Shown: positions 41,714 through 51,859, counted from the first letter of the stretch. The stretch: 64,000 bases of DNA from Pyrodictiaceae archaeon (GCA_015521735.1 WANQ01000003.1:1-64000); one strand, 5' to 3'. The notes: generated by a model not told the origin, from the letters alone. A program made the numbers and translations.

Positions 41714-43675
41714 TTGTCTTATACTAAGGGATTTGTAAAGTATACTCATGTCGTAGACGTAGAAGTACCACGTCGAGGTTATAGATGGTTTGGTGTAGTT
41801 AAAGTTAAGGTTGATGGAGAAACCATTTCACTGCTTATGACTGGTAGTATTGCTCAATGGCTCTACAAGGGTGATAAGGTAAAACTAGTGCTACTTGATG
41901 AACCCAAAATAGTTGATGGAGTAAGAATACTAGGCTTTAACGACTACGAATTATACCGCATATGGAGTGGGGATGAAGTAAAGATTTGGCCTCCATTCTA
42001 CCGTGAAGTAACACTTCATAGAAGAGACCCTGTTAGAGCAGACATAATCTATGAATACAAGGTTATTGCAAGAGAAGCGGTAAGTGAGCAAGACTACATG
42101 GAAATAGTAGGTTTAGAGCAATACCATTACGCTTCTAAGGAAGAAATTGTAGCTGTATGGAGATGCCCTATTTGTGGTGCATATAAGGAATCAAATGTTC
42201 AGCCAATATGCGATAAATGCAAAGTTACAATGAAATTACAGGAGATAAGGGGTAGTTTACCCTCAAGTAGATTCCTAATGCTAGAGCTAGCTAGCCGTAA
42301 ACCCTTTGAGCCAAGAGTTGTAGCATACGTTAGAGTAGACACACCTATACCACTAATGAGTAGACGAGTAGAAGTAAACGGCAAGACTGTACTAGAGAAA
42401 ATGATACGTGAAAAAGTATTTCCCAAAGACTGGTTCCACCCAACATTTTGGCCAACAGCTCTAGCTAAGAGAAAAGAGATAATAGCAAGGTATAGAGAGC
42501 TCATAAGTTTATACAAGTCTCGTAGACTAGCTAGAGCAATAGTAGGCGAGGAAGTATCACAGGAAGCACTAAGAATAGCAAACACAGCAGCAGCACGTAT
42601 TGCTAGAGTTGTAGTACATCCAGACTACCGTGGTGATGGACTAGGAGTATTAGCGGTGAAGATGGCTCTTGAATGGATAAAGGAAAGAAGAGTACCAGAA
42701 ATGAAGAAACGCAAACATGTAGTAGAAACAATAGCTCAAATGGCTCGATACAACCCGTTTTTCGAGAAAGCAGGATTCTACTACATGTGGGAAACAGCAA
42801 GTGGAAGACCAGTACTAATGTACCCATTAACCTCTGAAGCCAAGGAGAGAATAGAGGAGTTTCTACGAAAAGACCCATATGCGAGAAAACATGGCGGAAA
42901 ACTATATCGTAGTAGATATGGTGTAGTAGAAAAACTAAAAGAACCAATAAGGATAACGAAGCTAACTAAGAGATACTCAAGCGAACTAGATGTAATGAGG
43001 TTGCCGGAAGAGCTTAGACAAGTACTAATAGCCTTTGGCGTAGAGAGAAGACTAATAGAAAGATATGTTCTCAAAGACGTAGACATAACCATAAACCCTG
43101 GAGAAATAGTAGTAGTTGTAGGAGCATCAGGTGCAGGTAAAACCACCTTACTAAGAATGATAATAGGGGCAGCACGAGGAATAGAAGATGAAAACTATAA
43201 GCCTACAACAGGTGAGGTAAAAGTACCAGAAAACACTAAGATAGAGTACATGCTACCAGGTGAACATGAGCCAGTATTCGGTAATGAAACACTATTAGAA
43301 CACATAACTAGAAAAGTAGGAGATGCTGCAACAGCAGTAGAAATACTAAACATGGTGGGATTATCGGATGCAGTATTCTATCGTGCAAGATTCAATGAGT
43401 TGTCAACGGGTCAAAAAGAAAGAGCAAAACTAGCAAGCTTACTAGCTAATAAGCCCAACCTACTAGTTATAGATGAGTTTACAGCACACCTAGATACACT
43501 TACAGCTCAAAGGGTAGCTAGAAAACTAGGAGAACTAGTAAGAAAAGCAGGTATAACATTAATAGTAGCAACAAATCGTCCAGAAATAATAAGAGCACTT
43601 GCACCAAACAAGATTATATACGTAGGCTACGGTACAACAATGGTAGAAGAATACGATCCATCAAAGTGGAGGTAA
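41714..43675 (+). CDS. GNAT-like acetyltransferase / zinc-ribbon / ABC-ATPase fusion (COG2401-like)
   Basis: CPICG...CDKC; VVVHPDYRGDGLGVLAVKMAL; VVVGASGAGKTTLLR, LSTGQKERAKLASLLANKPNLLVIDEF. Confidence 0.85.
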   Translation: MSYTKGFVKYTHVVDVEVPRRGYRWFGVVKVKVDGETISLLMTGSIAQWLYKGDKVKLVLLDEPKIVDGVRILGFNDYELYRIWSGDEVKIWPPFYREVTLHRRDPVRADIIYEYKVIAREAVSEQDYMEIVGLEQYHYASKEEIVAVWRCPICGAYKESNVQPICDKCKVTMKLQEIRGSLPSSRFLMLELASRKPFEPRVVAYVRVDTPIPLMSRRVEVNGKTVLEKMIREKVFPKDWFHPTFWPTALAKRKEIIARYRELISLYKSRRLARAIVGEEVSQEALRIANTAAARIARVVVHPDYRGDGLGVLAVKMALEWIKERRVPEMKKRKHVVETIAQMARYNPFFEKAGFYYMWETASGRPVLMYPLTSEAKERIEEFLRKDPYARKHGGKLYRSRYGVVEKLKEPIRITKLTKRYSSELDVMRLPEELRQVLIAFGVERRLIERYVLKDVDITINPGEIVVVVGASGAGKTTLLRMIIGAARGIEDENYKPTTGEVKVPENTKIEYMLPGEHEPVFGNETLLEHITRKVGDAATAVEILNMVGLSDAVFYRARFNELSTGQKERAKLASLLANKPNLLVIDEFTAHLDTLTAQRVARKLGELVRKAGITLIVATNRPEIIRALAPNKIIYVGYGTTMVEEYDPSKWR

Positions 43676-43684
43676 AGTTAAGCC

Positions 43685-44242
43685 TTGTTCAAGGAAGTAG
43701 AGCCAACATATCTTCCACTACATCCAAGACCAGCATACCTAATAGTATCTGGTAAAGGCAATGAAGTAAACGTTATGGCTGCTTCATGGGTAATGCCTGT
43801 AAGCGAGGAACCATTAAGAATAGCGTTAGCATTGGACCGCGAAACATACACGTTTGAGCTAATAGAAAAATACAGAGAATTCACTGTAAACGTGGTTGAC
43901 GCTAAACTAGTAGACAAGGTATACTTAGCTGGAACAATAAGTGGTAGAAAAGTCAAGAACAAGATAAGCTACCTAGGACTACACACAACACCCTCCCTAA
44001 AAATAGAAACACCAGGTATAGAGGAAGCAGTAGGGATAATAGAAGCTAGGGTATGGAACTCACTAGATGTAGGTGAAGTAAGACTATACATAGCAGATGT
44101 TGTATCAGTAAGAGTAAAACCAGAATACTATAATGAGAAATATGGCTGGGATCTAAGAAAAATACAAATACTATTACATGCAGTAGGAAGAGCTTTTACA
44201 ACACCATCAAGAATAATACTAGCTGAAAGGAAAAAGAAATGA
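43685..44242 (+). CDS. Flavin reductase-like FMN-binding protein
   Basis: RPAYLIVSGKGNEVNVMAASWVMPVSEEPLRIALALDRETYTFELI. Confidence 0.85.
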   Translation: MFKEVEPTYLPLHPRPAYLIVSGKGNEVNVMAASWVMPVSEEPLRIALALDRETYTFELIEKYREFTVNVVDAKLVDKVYLAGTISGRKVKNKISYLGLHTTPSLKIETPGIEEAVGIIEARVWNSLDVGEVRLYIADVVSVRVKPEYYNEKYGWDLRKIQILLHAVGRAFTTPSRIILAERKKK

Positions 44243-44508
44243 GCAAAGTAGATAGCGAACTAGATTCTAGGAAACTATTAAGAGCTTTAAAACTCCCAAT
44301 AGTATTGTTAATCTATGGATGGATAGGAATAATACTACTAGGCGTATGGGCTAAAATACTAGTAGAAACACCATTACACTCTAACCCAATAATAAGGTCA
44401 ACAATAGTATTCATAGCCTTCACCATACCAGCACTAATATGGCTATATATTTGGAGGAAAATAGCAAAACACTATAGAAATAAAATCCTCCAAGCCGGAA
44501 AAGAATAA
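44239..44508 (+). CDS. Small two-TM membrane protein, unknown
   Basis: 89 aa, two hydrophobic helices, 4-nt overlap with upstream gene. Confidence 0.6.
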   Translation: MSKVDSELDSRKLLRALKLPIVLLIYGWIGIILLGVWAKILVETPLHSNPIIRSTIVFIAFTIPALIWLYIWRKIAKHYRNKILQAGKE

Positions 44509-44573
44509 TAGATGAAGAACTTGACCGCTACAGATAAAGTCAAGGTATGAAGAGAAAGGTAGCCACAGATAGA
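44508..44573 (+). ncRNA. Candidate variant box C/D sRNA (A)
   Basis: ATGAAGA 44512-44518, N12, CAGA 44531-44534, N12, ATGAAGA 44547-44553, N12, CAGA 44566-44569. Confidence 0.6.
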
Positions 44574-44575
44574 CT

Positions 44576-44636
44576 CGGGGGATGAAGACACTTGCCCCCC
44601 AAAGATTGGTGAAGAAATTACCGTGGTCAGACCCCT
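44576..44636 (+). ncRNA. Candidate variant box C/D sRNA (B)
   Basis: GGGG-ATGAAGA 44582-44588, N12, degenerate D' AAAG/AAGA, GTGAAGA 44609-44615, N12, CAGA 44628-44631-CCCC terminal stem. Confidence 0.66.
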
Positions 44637-44733
44637 CTCTTCTCCAACCATATGTTCTCTATAGGGTGGTGCTGAGACTAGAAGAGTTATAAGGAATTGA
44701 GGTATAACTATGCTTTGTGGCTAGGTGGTCTAA

Positions 44734-45081
44734 TTGGCTAATGCTACTGGTCATGTAAGGGATTTGCTTGAATCTAGGGGCTTTAGGGTTAGTGTTGATA
44801 CTGTTCGTGTTCGTAGCTTGCTTGGCGACGTTGTTCTTTTTGAAAGAGTTATTGGTGTTGTTGAAGGAAAGATTAGGATTTCATGGAGGTATTGGCCTAG
44901 GCTTAATAGATGTGAAATTAATATTAGTATTTATGGAGGCGGAGATGTTGCTGAGGAATTAGAGTCTAAGGGTGTTATCGTAGAAGTTGTAGATGACACT
45001 GTCTATGGTAAGATTAAGGTTAAAGGTAATGGAGTCGATAAGCTCAAGGAAATAGTTGACATAGTTCATGGTATTGGTTAG
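44734..45081 (+). CDS. Uncharacterised 115-aa protein
   Basis: TTG start with GGTGG; coding-like composition. Confidence 0.6.
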   Translation: MANATGHVRDLLESRGFRVSVDTVRVRSLLGDVVLFERVIGVVEGKIRISWRYWPRLNRCEINISIYGGGDVAEELESKGVIVEVVDDTVYGKIKVKGNGVDKLKEIVDIVHGIG

Positions 45082-45098
45082 GGAAGGGAGAACTATAC

Positions 45099-46439
45099 TT
45101 GGCTCTAGAGAAATTACTGGTTACTCAGACTCCTCTCCCCCCACTAGGCGGTGGCAAGGTATGCTTCATTGATGATTCCAGTGCCCTTGGACTTCTACAA
45201 CTACCCTTGATAGCTTGTTTGCAAGGCTGCGTTAGGCTCCTAGGTGATGTTAGTAGAGAACTTAGACTTGTAGGTGTTGATGGTACTAGTATAGACTTAT
45301 ACCCTATTACTAGTAGTGTTGGAGAAAGGCTTAGAGCTCATACTCCAATCAACGAAGCTTCCACCATTGTTGACTGGGATATTCCACTAATTAGCTTAGA
45401 CTCTATTAAAGAGCTTATCAGCTTCCTTGGACTAGTCAAAGCAGGTGGAACTAGCTTAGTGAATCCTCTACCCTACGAGTTAGTAATTGAAGATATTGAA
45501 GGCTTAATTCATGGTCTTGAAGGTGGTGAAATCAGGATAATACACCCTGTTAAGCGTATTGTAGAGTCGAGTGCCAATACCGTTAAAGTCTATGGCAAAG
45601 TAGAGTGGAGAGGAGATAATATTCTAGTAGAGATAGATGATATCGCCGTAGTATTAAGTCCTTTTAAGCTAGCTAAGGTTGTTAGCGAACTCTATCCCGG
45701 TAATCGTAGTAGGATAGTAGTGTACTCCACTAATAACGATGTATTAATCCTAGGTAAAGATGAAGTAGTTATTAAGCCTTCACATAGGCTAACACTAAGA
45801 ATAAGCCACGGCTTATACAATCCATTACTTAAAGTACTCCAGCCACTAGCATTTGCGGAAACAAGGAAACATACTAGTATAGTTAGCTCCAAGATTATAT
45901 GCATAGTAGATGGCGTTAAGGAGACATGCATACATTCTACTAGTACACTTAAAGCAACCATAGCACCAGGAACACTAACCATAAACAAGGTAAACTCAAC
46001 CACAAGGATAAGTTATGGTAGAAGCATGTATACAGCAATTAATTCTCTCAGACAAACTCTGTTTCAATTAAACGGATTAGTAAGCATTAATGGCATATTA
46101 AGGTATGGTTATCTAAGAATTACACCATACACAGCTCTATTACTTAAAACATCATTCAACGTCAAGGAGAATATAGGAGTACTAAGCCTATACATACTTA
46201 ATACTACTGATAGAGTAGCTCAGGTAGAAGTAACATTACCTGCAAGAATAGTTAAAGCAAGCATAGTTAAGCTTGGAGAAAACATTGTAGACGAAGTTGA
46301 AGTAGACTATAACTCACTCATATTCCACATGGACAAGTACTCACTATACAGAATAGACTTATCCCTAAAGAAGCTTCCACTACTATTCCTAAAAGAACTT
46401 AGCAAAAGACCCTCCATATCAACTTATACTACTCCCTAG
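45099..46439 (+). CDS. Uncharacterised 446-aa protein
   Basis: Long ORF, no motif recognised by eye. Confidence 0.7.
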   Translation: MALEKLLVTQTPLPPLGGGKVCFIDDSSALGLLQLPLIACLQGCVRLLGDVSRELRLVGVDGTSIDLYPITSSVGERLRAHTPINEASTIVDWDIPLISLDSIKELISFLGLVKAGGTSLVNPLPYELVIEDIEGLIHGLEGGEIRIIHPVKRIVESSANTVKVYGKVEWRGDNILVEIDDIAVVLSPFKLAKVVSELYPGNRSRIVVYSTNNDVLILGKDEVVIKPSHRLTLRISHGLYNPLLKVLQPLAFAETRKHTSIVSSKIICIVDGVKETCIHSTSTLKATIAPGTLTINKVNSTTRISYGRSMYTAINSLRQTLFQLNGLVSINGILRYGYLRITPYTALLLKTSFNVKENIGVLSLYILNTTDRVAQVEVTLPARIVKASIVKLGENIVDEVEVDYNSLIFHMDKYSLYRIDLSLKKLPLLFLKELSKRPSISTYTTP

Positions 46440-46488
46440 CAACTATTACTTCTTAGGTCAAGACAGCTATGTAGCTGAGGATGAAAAT

Positions 46489-47448
46489 ATGCCTACTCTA
46501 TCAGAAATAGTTAGGCAAGCACAATCTATGAGGACTCAGCCTAAACTACTAAGTGAGCTAGTAGAGGAATCTATATCCATACTAAGGGATGAAAGAAGTA
46601 ACTCTAATAATAGAGTTAATGGTGGTGTAATACTTCCATCCAACACCAGGTTTATAGTAATAGGTGATATTCACGGAGACTTTGATACACTAGTGAAGAT
46701 ATTGTCTAAAACAGATGCTATAAGATTCCTAGAAGATAAACGTGGCTACCTGGTATTCCTAGGCGACTACGTTGATAGAGGTAGAAGCCAGGTAGAGTCC
46801 GTCTCCCTAGTACTCTTATTGAAGAAGCATTATCCGGATAGAGTAGTAGTTCTAAGAGGTAATCATGAACCACCACCTGAACTACCACCATATCCTCACG
46901 ACTTCCCGTATGTTCTACAAGCATATTATGGTAGCCTAGGCATAGAGATATATAACAGGTTTAAGGAATGGTTCAACGAGCTACCATATGTTGCTATAGC
47001 TAAGAACGAAATATTATTCCTCCACGGAGGTCCACCAACAAGAGTTTTAGATGAGTGTAATGGTCTAGAGGATTGTTTAGGCCTAGAATCATATCCTCCA
47101 AGCATTAGCATATTAGAGGAAGTTCTATGGAATGATCCCGTAGAGTATATAGACTATACGGCTCCATCGCCTAGAGGTGCTGGTGTAGTATTCGGCCCTA
47201 AAGTTACGCGTAAAGTACTTGGATTACTAGGTGTTAAGGCGATTGTAAGAGGACATGAACCAGCTATGGAAGGCTATAAACTTAACCACGATGGAAGAGT
47301 TCTCACATTATTCTCAAGGCTAGGAGAACCATATTTTAACGAGAAGGCAGCATATATGGTTGTAGATACAAGAGTTCCGTCATGGGAGGTAGACTTAACA
47401 GAGTGGATTAGAAAGATAAGCGTAGATGAGGAACCCGAAGTTAGCTGA
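46489..47448 (+). CDS. PPP-family serine/threonine protein phosphatase
   Basis: VIGDIHGDFDTL, FLGDYVDRG, VVLRGNHEPP. Confidence 0.94.
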   Translation: MPTLSEIVRQAQSMRTQPKLLSELVEESISILRDERSNSNNRVNGGVILPSNTRFIVIGDIHGDFDTLVKILSKTDAIRFLEDKRGYLVFLGDYVDRGRSQVESVSLVLLLKKHYPDRVVVLRGNHEPPPELPPYPHDFPYVLQAYYGSLGIEIYNRFKEWFNELPYVAIAKNEILFLHGGPPTRVLDECNGLEDCLGLESYPPSISILEEVLWNDPVEYIDYTAPSPRGAGVVFGPKVTRKVLGLLGVKAIVRGHEPAMEGYKLNHDGRVLTLFSRLGEPYFNEKAAYMVVDTRVPSWEVDLTEWIRKISVDEEPEVS

Positions 47449-47492
47449 AGGATAGTGAGTAGAGTGTGATGAAACCTCGTTGTACTGATACA
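47420..47492 (+). ncRNA. Candidate box C/D sRNA overlapping phosphatase 3' end
   Basis: C ATGAGGA 47426-47432, N12 ACCCGAAGTTAG, D' CTGA 47445-47448, C' GTGATGA 47466-47472, N12 AACCTCGTTGTA, D CTGA 47485-47488. Confidence 0.6.
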
Positions 47493-47500
47493 TTAAAGTT

Positions 47501-47839
47501 CTAAGCTCTATCTATTGGCGGACAAGTCTCCTCGTATCCTCTAAGTGTAGCACATGCATTACATATCTCTTTAGAGACCTCGTTAGGTGGAGCACCTTTC
47601 ACTAGCTTCTCGGCAATCTTTTTAATTAGAGCCTTAACTTGCTGGTTTCTCTCTATCATTTCCAGGTACTTCCTACCTCTTCTACCACTAACGTAGTTTG
47701 AAACAGCTGCAGGTGTTATACCCATTAGCTTAGCTGTAGCATATATGCTTAACTTGTACTCCTTTACAAGGATATATGCTGTGAGAGCCCTAATAGTCGG
47801 CAATATTTTCCTAACAGCTACTTCACATGGTAACTGCAT
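47501..47839 (-). CDS. HTH transcriptional regulator with C-terminal Cys cluster
   Basis: LSIYATAKLMGITPAAVSNYVSGRRG; ICNACATLRGYEETC. Confidence 0.8.
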   Translation of the reverse strand: MQLPCEVAVRKILPTIRALTAYILVKEYKLSIYATAKLMGITPAAVSNYVSGRRGRKYLEMIERNQQVKALIKKIAEKLVKGAPPNEVSKEICNACATLRGYEETCPPIDRA

Positions 47840-47922
47840 TCCCTATTCCTCCTACTTAGAAGGTTATGTAAGTTAAATATATAAACTTTAACGCTGTGAA
47901 AATGGGGGAGGGTAGGATAACT

Positions 47923-48678
47923 ATGGCTTCAAGAAGCAGTAACGTAAGTGATGAGGAAGTTACACCAGTAGACCTTTCAGCTGTAGAGCAAGTTAGAGTA
48001 GAGTTTACGGAAGAAGATAGAGAAGCATTGAGGGAAGCATTAGAGGATATGGTTGAACCAGTAGACATCTACGTATTCAAAGCATCCAAGTGCCCTACAT
48101 GCGGTGAAGCATTAAAACTAGTAAGCACTATAGTGGAAGAAGCACCTGAACGCCCAGGTAAGGGCAAGCTACTAAGACTACACGTATATGATAGAGACGA
48201 GCACTCGGAATTCTTCAACAAGTTCAAGGTTAATAGAGTTCCAACAGTAGCATTAGTAGATGGCTATGTGAGATGGACTGGAACACCTAGCGGTGAAGAG
48301 ATTAGAGCACTTGTTGAAACAATTATAAGGATTAGTGAAGGCGAGTCACAGCTAGAGGAATCAACTAAGAGAAAAATTAGAGAGAAACTAAACAACGAGG
48401 TCTACATAGAAGTAATAGTTACACCCTCATGTCCTTATTGCCCCTATGCGGCACTACTTGCTAACATGATAGCATATGAGGCATGGAAGGCTGGTAAGCC
48501 ATTAGTAACAGCTGATACCGTTGAAGCATACGAGAACATGGATATAGCCTACAAATACCAGGTCATGAGCGTACCCACGATAGCAATCAACGGTATAGTA
48601 ACATATATAGGGGTACCACACGAAGAAGACTTCATAGAAAGAATATTATCCATGTCGAGGATAAAATACAAAAGATAA
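47923..48678 (+). CDS. Protein disulfide oxidoreductase, two thioredoxin folds
   Basis: KCPTCG and SCPYCPY active sites; start MASRSS likely. Confidence 0.93.
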   Translation: MASRSSNVSDEEVTPVDLSAVEQVRVEFTEEDREALREALEDMVEPVDIYVFKASKCPTCGEALKLVSTIVEEAPERPGKGKLLRLHVYDRDEHSEFFNKFKVNRVPTVALVDGYVRWTGTPSGEEIRALVETIIRISEGESQLEESTKRKIREKLNNEVYIEVIVTPSCPYCPYAALLANMIAYEAWKAGKPLVTADTVEAYENMDIAYKYQVMSVPTIAINGIVTYIGVPHEEDFIERILSMSRIKYKR

Positions 48679-48748
48679 AGGCTAAAACACTAGGCTCAAT
48701 AAGCTAAGACTGTTTTTATAAGAAACTATGTGAAAACTCGTAGAATAG

Positions 48749-51700
48749 TCATATATCACAGGTTGGGCATCCACCAGCATATTCTTCCGATACAGCTATG
48801 TATTCTTTCTTGCCTATTCTAAAACGTTTTGGAGTTATTCTTGTTTCAACTACTTGTTCTCTCTTAGCTCTAGTTCTCATGTCTTTTACGATAACAGGTT
48901 TCTCGACTTCTGCTTTCTCCTTCTTCTCCCTTTCCTTTTCCTGTGTCTTTAACCCGAAGTATATTACTTGTTCTCTCCTAGACTTATCACGGTATACTGT
49001 TATACCCTTACATCCAAGTTTCCATGCAAGTATGTAGGCATTCCACACATCTTCTACACTAGCCTCATACCTCATATTAATGGTCTTAGATACGGCGGCA
49101 TCAATCCATTGCTGCCATGCTGCTTGGTGTAGTATATGCCATACTGGTTCTATGTCGTGGGCTGTGCGGAATAGTTTCTTAAGTGTACGTGGTATGAATG
49201 GTAGGTGAGCTATACTACCTGTTTTAGCTATTTCTTCTATTAGTTCTGGTTCATCCATTTCGTAGCGTCTAAGGTATTCTAGGAATAAGCGGTCTACTTC
49301 TAGGAATGTTCCAACACTAACATGTCTCATGAAGGCTAATGCGAATATTGGCTCAATACTACTTGTTGTACCAGCAATAATACTAATACTACCAGTAGGA
49401 GCAATACTTAGCAATGCAGCGTTTCTTAGCCCGTGCTCGTACATTAACTTCTCAACTAAACCCCAGTTTACTTCAGGTCTCTCAGCTACAAGTCTTACAG
49501 CTTTCTCGGAGGGCTTATCCTCTATTCCAGCAGTCTCTAAGAGCTCTGTTAAGCTACGAGCAGTCCACCACATTGGACGGTAAAGTCTAGGGTTCCATGC
49601 AGGGAATACTCCCTTCTCCATTGCAAGCTCTATGCTTGCTAGATAGGCGTTATAAGCTATCCATTCTGCTAGATGGTATGCAAGGTATACTGCGTCAACG
49701 CTATCATATCTTATCCCCAGCTTGACTAGCATGTGCGCCCACCCCATGACGCCTAGTCCTATCTTCCTTGTACGCTTATTCGCTTCCTCAATCTGCTTTA
49801 ATGGGTGCTTATTAGCGTCTATAACGTTGTCAAGGAATCTTACTGCAACTCTAATATCTCTAGCTAAGCCTTCCCAGTCAACATGAGGCTCTCCATCCTT
49901 GCCGTAGACAACGTATTTTTCAAGATTAAGGCTACCAAGATTACAGTTCTCCCATGGGAGTAAAGGCTCCTCTCCACAATTATGGTTTACGAAGCCATTA
50001 GCTATGTATTTATGATATACTGGAACTGTGAAGTCGTAGAACTCTCTTATACCAGCGTCTTCAACTAATACTATTTTCTCAAATACTATACGTCCATTAT
50101 CGTCTACTACTTCTACTAGGTCTCCTACTCTTATATTCTTCGCCTCAACCCACTCAGTAACAGCTTCTCCTCTAACAAGTCTTTTTACTGAGAACTTGTG
50201 GTCATGTGTAACAGTTATCTCTCTCCCAGTCTCTGTTCTAACACGAATACCTGGTTTACGTCCAATACGCCATACCCATGCCTTAGCTACTATTCCTCCT
50301 GGAACAACTATCCTAGTAGGGTAGGCGTAGGGTTCTCCCCCCTCACCTAACACGTCCTTACTAGTTGCTACAGCTACTGGTCTACTATTCCTTTTTGCTT
50401 CCTCGTATACTTCTTTAGCTGTTTTCCATCCTTGTGGTGTTAGTATTCTTGTATCACCGCTTACACAGGGGTTGGTTGCTGTTATTTTGCCTAGGTACCA
50501 TACCGGGTGTCTACGGTTTATTTCATCCATGAATAGCATTCCAGGGTCTCCGCCCTCCCATGCGCCCTTAACTATTTCGTAGAATAGTTGTCTAGCGTTC
50601 ACGGTCTTGGTTATAGCGTTCTCGTTTTCAGCTATAGCGTATGCTTCATCAAGTGTTATGATGAGGGATTCGTCTAGTGGTATAGTCCAGTCGTGTTCTT
50701 CTAGTTCGTCTAGTATGATTTCCTGTACCCATTCCTCGTCTATGCTATGCCTAGCTCTAACTATAGCATAGTATCTTGAATCATAGTGTTCGCCTGGTCT
50801 TAGGAAGGTTTTCCTAGGGTTTACTAGCCTCCACTCCCTACCCTCTAGTACAGCCTCCATGAACTTATCGTAGACTCCTACGCTTATGTTAAAGTTCTGT
50901 AGAAACCTCTCCTTAGCCTCACCTGTCTTAGCCTTAATGAACTCCTCTATATCCGGGTGCCATACATGCATTACACCCATATTAGCTCCACGTCTACGAC
51001 CACCCTGCTTAATAACATCGGTTACAGTATCAAACAACTTCATAAAGCTTAACGGGCCACTTGCTACACCAGCTGTACTTGCAACCATGTCTCCTTTAGG
51101 TCTTAGCTCACTGAAGTCAAACCCTGTTCCACCACCCTGTTGCTGTATTAGTGCTGTAGCACGTACAGCATCCATAATTCCTTCTCCATCAGGTGTTGTC
51201 AAAGCATCTCTTACAGGTATAACGAAGCAAGCAGATAGAATACCTAGCCTTGTCTCAGCATTCATAAGTGTAGGCGAGTTCGGTATAAATCTTAGCTCAC
51301 TAAGGATACGGTAGAACTCGTCTTCTATCTTCTTAACCTCTTCTTCACTCTTACCGTAAAGATACTCTACTCTAGCAAGATGCCTTGCTACACGACGGAA
51401 CAACATCTGTGGAGTCTCCTTAATCCTACCAGTCTCTGGATCCTTAAGCAAATACCTTATCTCTAGCAACTTGAGGGCATTATATGTTAGCTCCAAGTCC
51501 TTAGGGTCAAAATCCTTCCACTTACCCTTACCATAAACTTGATTATATATTCTAGCAAGCAGGTAACGCTTAGCAGCTTCCTCCCATTTAGGATTACGTA
51601 TAATTCTAGAAATCATGGCCTTTTCTACTAGATCACTAATCTCGCGTGTAGAAACTTCTCCACGATCCTCAATAGATTTTAATACTTCTACAACAATGTC

Positions 51701-51859
51701 TTCAACATCTTCATTACTAAGACCAGCACCTAGAACAGCCTTTGATACACTAAGTCTGAGTTTCTCTACATTGAATTTTACTCTTCTACCACTTAGCCTC
51801 TTAGACACCATGGTACCCTTAACTGCTATTACTTGTGTACGCTCTCTCTCATAAGACAT
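48749..51859 (-). CDS. Adenosylcobalamin-dependent (class II) ribonucleoside-diphosphate reductase containing a mini-intein
   Basis: ATP-cone N-terminus, [39 protein letters not shown] after intein removal, [20 protein letters not shown]. Confidence 0.95.
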   Translation of the reverse strand: MSYERERTQVIAVKGTMVSKRLSGRRVKFNVEKLRLSVSKAVLGAGLSNEDVEDIVVEVLKSIEDRGEVSTREISDLVEKAMISRIIRNPKWEEAAKRYLLARIYNQVYGKGKWKDFDPKDLELTYNALKLLEIRYLLKDPETGRIKETPQMLFRRVARHLARVEYLYGKSEEEVKKIEDEFYRILSELRFIPNSPTLMNAETRLGILSACFVIPVRDALTTPDGEGIMDAVRATALIQQQGGGTGFDFSELRPKGDMVASTAGVASGPLSFMKLFDTVTDVIKQGGRRRGANMGVMHVWHPDIEEFIKAKTGEAKERFLQNFNISVGVYDKFMEAVLEGREWRLVNPRKTFLRPGEHYDSRYYAIVRARHSIDEEWVQEIILDELEEHDWTIPLDESLIITLDEAYAIAENENAITKTVNARQLFYEIVKGAWEGGDPGMLFMDEINRRHPVWYLGKITATNPCVSGDTRILTPQGWKTAKEVYEEAKRNSRPVAVATSKDVLGEGGEPYAYPTRIVVPGGIVAKAWVWRIGRKPGIRVRTETGREITVTHDHKFSVKRLVRGEAVTEWVEAKNIRVGDLVEVVDDNGRIVFEKIVLVEDAGIREFYDFTVPVYHKYIANGFVNHNCGEEPLLPWENCNLGSLNLEKYVVYGKDGEPHVDWEGLARDIRVAVRFLDNVIDANKHPLKQIEEANKRTRKIGLGVMGWAHMLVKLGIRYDSVDAVYLAYHLAEWIAYNAYLASIELAMEKGVFPAWNPRLYRPMWWTARSLTELLETAGIEDKPSEKAVRLVAERPEVNWGLVEKLMYEHGLRNAALLSIAPTGSISIIAGTTSSIEPIFALAFMRHVSVGTFLEVDRLFLEYLRRYEMDEPELIEEIAKTGSIAHLPFIPRTLKKLFRTAHDIEPVWHILHQAAWQQWIDAAVSKTINMRYEASVEDVWNAYILAWKLGCKGITVYRDKSRREQVIYFGLKTQEKEREKKEKAEVEKPVIVKDMRTRAKREQVVETRITPKRFRIGKKEYIAVSEEYAGGCPTCDI
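49979..50467 (-). other. Mini-intein (163 aa, no homing endonuclease domain) in RNR
   Basis: Starts [14 protein letters not shown], block B TVTHDHKF, ends [10 protein letters not shown] followed by +1 Cys. Confidence 0.95.
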
